Source of the DNA: Pirellulales bacterium
GTDB lineage: Bacteria > Planctomycetota > Planctomycetia > Pirellulales > JAEUIK01
Length of the DNA stretch: 64,000 nt
Direction of reading: 5' to 3'
Assembly: GCA_019636335.1 (NCBI GenBank)
Contig: JAHBXR010000014.1
Coordinates: forward strand, 97,622-161,621
Notes under the pieces: generated by a model
What the model was told of the DNA's origin: nothing
The model's database searches: none
Seen by the model: only the letters and a program-made list of their open reading frames with translations
Part shown: in pieces, positions 63,600 through 64,000 of the stretch
Layout of the letters: each line of letters opens with the position of its first letter
Numbering within the stretch: position 1 is the stretch's first letter
Translations under genes and position numbers: made by a program

Positions 63600-64000
63600 A
63601 ACTAGTGCTTTGTCACGGCTAGAAGTTCGGGTTGGCGGAGATCGGGAAACTTGGGAGACTTCCGGCAACACGGAGGTGTCCCATGAACAAGAAGTATATT
63701 GTGCGGCTGACGGCGAAGGAACGCCGAACGCTGGGCGAAGTTGTCAAGCATCTTAATGGTTCGAGCCAAAAGGTTCGACGGGCGCAGATGTTGTTGAAGG
63801 CCGACGTAGGCGGCCCGGCCTGGACCGACGAACAGATTGCCGCGGCCTTCGACAGTCGCACTCGCACGGTCGAGAAGCTGCGTGAACGATTCGTGACGGA
63901 GGGCTTCGAGCAAACACTGCACGGCAAACCGCGAGCGAAGCCACCTACCGAGAAAATTCTGAGTGGCAAGCAAGAGGCGCGCGTGATCGCGATGCGGCTT
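63600..64000 (+). mobile_element. IS630-type insertion sequence, left part
   Basis: The element probably begins just after TA at 63599-63600, the target dinucleotide of IS630/Tc1-mariner elements, with ACTAGTGCTTTGTCACGG as candidate left end. The right end is outside the window. It lies immediately upstream of the truncated CD-NTase fragment. Confidence 0.55.
63683..64000 (+). CDS. IS630-family transposase, N-terminal part (runs off window)
   Basis: 106 codons from ATG 63683, with CGGAGG about 7 bases upstream. It begins MNKKYIVRLTAKERRTLGEV and continues with RRAQMLLKAD, WTDEQIAAAFDSRTRTVEKL (the paired-like HTH) and RFVTEGFEQTL, the usual N-terminal domain of planctomycete/cyanobacterial IS630 transposases. 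The DDE catalytic domain would follow beyond the window. No stop or frameshift so far, so the copy may be active. Confidence 0.85.
   Translation, partial: MNKKYIVRLTAKERRTLGEVVKHLNGSSQKVRRAQMLLKADVGGPAWTDEQIAAAFDSRTRTVEKLRERFVTEGFEQTLHGKPRAKPPTEKILSGKQEARVIAMRL

Overview
The window looks like chromosomal DNA of a planctomycete, probably of the Pirellulales type. This rests on the paralogous planctomycete cytochrome/DUF1549/DUF1553 proteins, a DUF1501 Tat-exported partner, a Gfo/Idh/MocA Tat protein, a large secreted protein with the LEDRSMLA-type N-terminal motif, many lone SD-led genes and high G+C. No database search was possible; family names come from recognised motifs.

Layout. 1-11.2 kb: a 3' fragment of a penicillin acylase-like gene, a secreted SGNH-hydrolase/PKD/RTX giant, two thioredoxin-fold proteins separated by a clear terminator, a GT2 glycosyltransferase, a TPR protein, a DUF2752 membrane protein and an alpha/beta hydrolase. 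11.2-19.5 kb: a DUF2617-like gene, a COG2231-type HhH DNA glycosylase, a secreted caspase-like protein with an EF-hand, a four-gene cluster of two ABC-2 exporters, and a secreted sialidase-like protein. 19.9-27.7 kb: the PSCyt/DUF1549/DUF1553 + DUF1501 pair, an aldo-keto reductase and a Gfo/Idh/MocA oxidoreductase. 27.7-30 kb is repeat-rich and holds an AAA ATPase and a small IS relic with terminal inverted repeats. 30-41.8 kb: carboxylesterase, condensation/WS-DGAT-like acyltransferase, FtsK with a very acidic tail, TruB, PrpD-like protein and a membrane Ser/Thr kinase. 42-50.6 kb: DUF1549/DUF1553, a WD40 cytochrome protein, then hemB and hemL in tight array. 50.6-52.8 kb: DUF362 protein and a pentaheme cytochrome c.

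From tRNA-Arg(CCG) at 53.3 kb to the window end lies an accessory island. It begins with an integrase broken by a TGA just before its catalytic tyrosine, followed by two HTH genes. Next comes an unusual cluster: an HTH-pseudokinase, a 105-aa orphan, and a membrane-anchored Cas4-like protein. After it are a Phd/VapC module whose toxin has an in-frame TGA, a methyltransferase, a VOC protein, and numerous relics (YHS domain, gluconokinase, HNH nuclease, CBASS cyclase C-terminus). Degenerate tRNA-like genes on the minus strand carry a shared palindromic insertion, and an IS630-type transposase runs off the end. The HTH-pseudokinase/Cas4-like cluster is the best candidate for an undescribed system, and the tRNA-like genes with hairpin insertions are the strangest structural signal.
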